Below, piece after piece: positions 5,830-6,173 of a stretch of 6,173 bases of DNA. A program made the translations under genes and the position numbers. A model generated the notes under the pieces. The model was not told the DNA's origin. It made no database searches and saw nothing but the letters and a program-made list of their open reading frames with translations. The DNA is from Gallionellaceae bacterium. GTDB lineage: Bacteria > Pseudomonadota > Gammaproteobacteria > Burkholderiales > Gallionellaceae. The DNA is taken from NCBI GenBank assembly GCA_003151655.1, contig PLYB01000194.1:1438-7610 (forward strand), written 5' to 3'. Position 1 is the stretch's first letter, and each line of letters opens with the position of its first letter.

Positions 5830-6173
5830 ACGACCTAACGGTTATTGATATTCCAAGCAGAGAAAAGATTGAATCATTGCAACGTGCAATGAGTACCATG
5901 CCTCAAGCCACGGGTGAGGATATGGTAACATCCCATTACTTTGCTGATGGTATGTACTGCCGGAGATTATGGAGGCGTGCTGGCGTTTTGATTGTTGGCA
6001 AAGTTCACTTAAAAGAACATTTTTACATCGTGGCAAGCGGGTGTGTGCGCGTTACCACAGACACAGGCGTGAGAGACGTTAAAGGTACGGAGGTTATCGT
6101 ATCTCAGCCGGGAACTAAGCGGGCGGTACTTGCTTTGGAGGATTCTGTGTGTGTTACCGTACACCGGACAGAC
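5826..6173 (+). CDS. Cupin-like phage protein (3' partial)
   Basis: Reading from GTG 5826, 116 codons are open to the last base, so the 3' end is missing. The N-terminus is a short helical stretch (REKIESLQRAMSTMPQ, 12-27), followed by TSHYFADGMYCRRL (35-48) and a cupin-type beta segment VGKVHLKEHFYIVASGCVRV (57-76) with H61, E64 and H65 in positions like cupin motif 1. VIVSQPGTKRAVLALED (90-106) corresponds to motif 2, but the usual motif 2 histidine is not in the standard place; H113 in TVHRTD may serve instead. Proteins of this pattern occur beside structural genes in many phages, and their role is not established to my knowledge. A small-molecule- or metal-binding or structural cupin is the likeliest reading; catalytic activity cannot be claimed. 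Confidence 0.7.
   Translation, partial: MNDLTVIDIPSREKIESLQRAMSTMPQATGEDMVTSHYFADGMYCRRLWRRAGVLIVGKVHLKEHFYIVASGCVRVTTDTGVRDVKGTEVIVSQPGTKRAVLALEDSVCVTVHRTD

Noticed and set aside
5842..6036. 64-codon reverse-strand open frame
   Set aside because: It is opposite the cupin-like gene, whose motifs and strong ribosome binding site show the real coding strand.
1..6173. Defence system, CRISPR array, diversity-generating retroelement, tRNA or insertion sequence
   Set aside because: I looked for regularly spaced DNA repeats, reverse transcriptase, nuclease or transposase motifs, tRNA-like folds and terminal inverted repeats and saw none; the repeats in the first gene are at protein level only.

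Overview
The window looks like part of the virion-structure region of a tailed bacteriophage or prophage. The best match is a short-tailed (podovirus-like) phage with a P22-type head-to-tail neck. Everything is on the + strand, genes are packed with gaps of 0-45 bases or with overlapping stops and starts, and the proteins resemble phage families. Base composition is near balanced. The host cannot be named from the sequence; a Gram-negative bacterium is a guess from the P22-like neck genes.

Layout: (1) 1-855 is the 3' part of a gene for a repeat-rich beta-type protein, probably a virion surface or decoration protein, open at the left edge. It ends at a strong intrinsic terminator (862-889). 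(2) A TATAAT box follows at once, then a two-gene cassette: a GT-A-fold glycosyltransferase-like protein (943-1800, TTG start) and a class I SAM-dependent methyltransferase-like protein (1797-2477), joined by an ATGA overlap. (3) 2479-3102 encodes an unrecognised phage protein with a YPKWKYHP motif and a charged helical C-terminal region. (4) 3146-4114 encodes a protein resembling the P22 gp4-type tail accessory factor / head-to-tail adaptor. (5) 4114-5829 encodes a protein resembling the P22 gp10-type tail hub / packaged-DNA stabilisation protein. (6) 5826-6173 is the 5' part of a small cupin-like phage protein, cut by the right edge.

How they fit: the gp4-like and gp10-like proteins would build the neck that closes the filled head and receives the tail spike or needle. 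The repeat protein is probably exposed on the virion. The glycosyltransferase and methyltransferase could modify a glycan on the virion or on the host; this is inference. The most notable feature is that both neck proteins carry apparent extra beta-rich modules absent from their P22 counterparts, and the first protein is itself made of a third type of repeated beta module. No defence system, CRISPR array, tRNA, integrase or transposase is visible.
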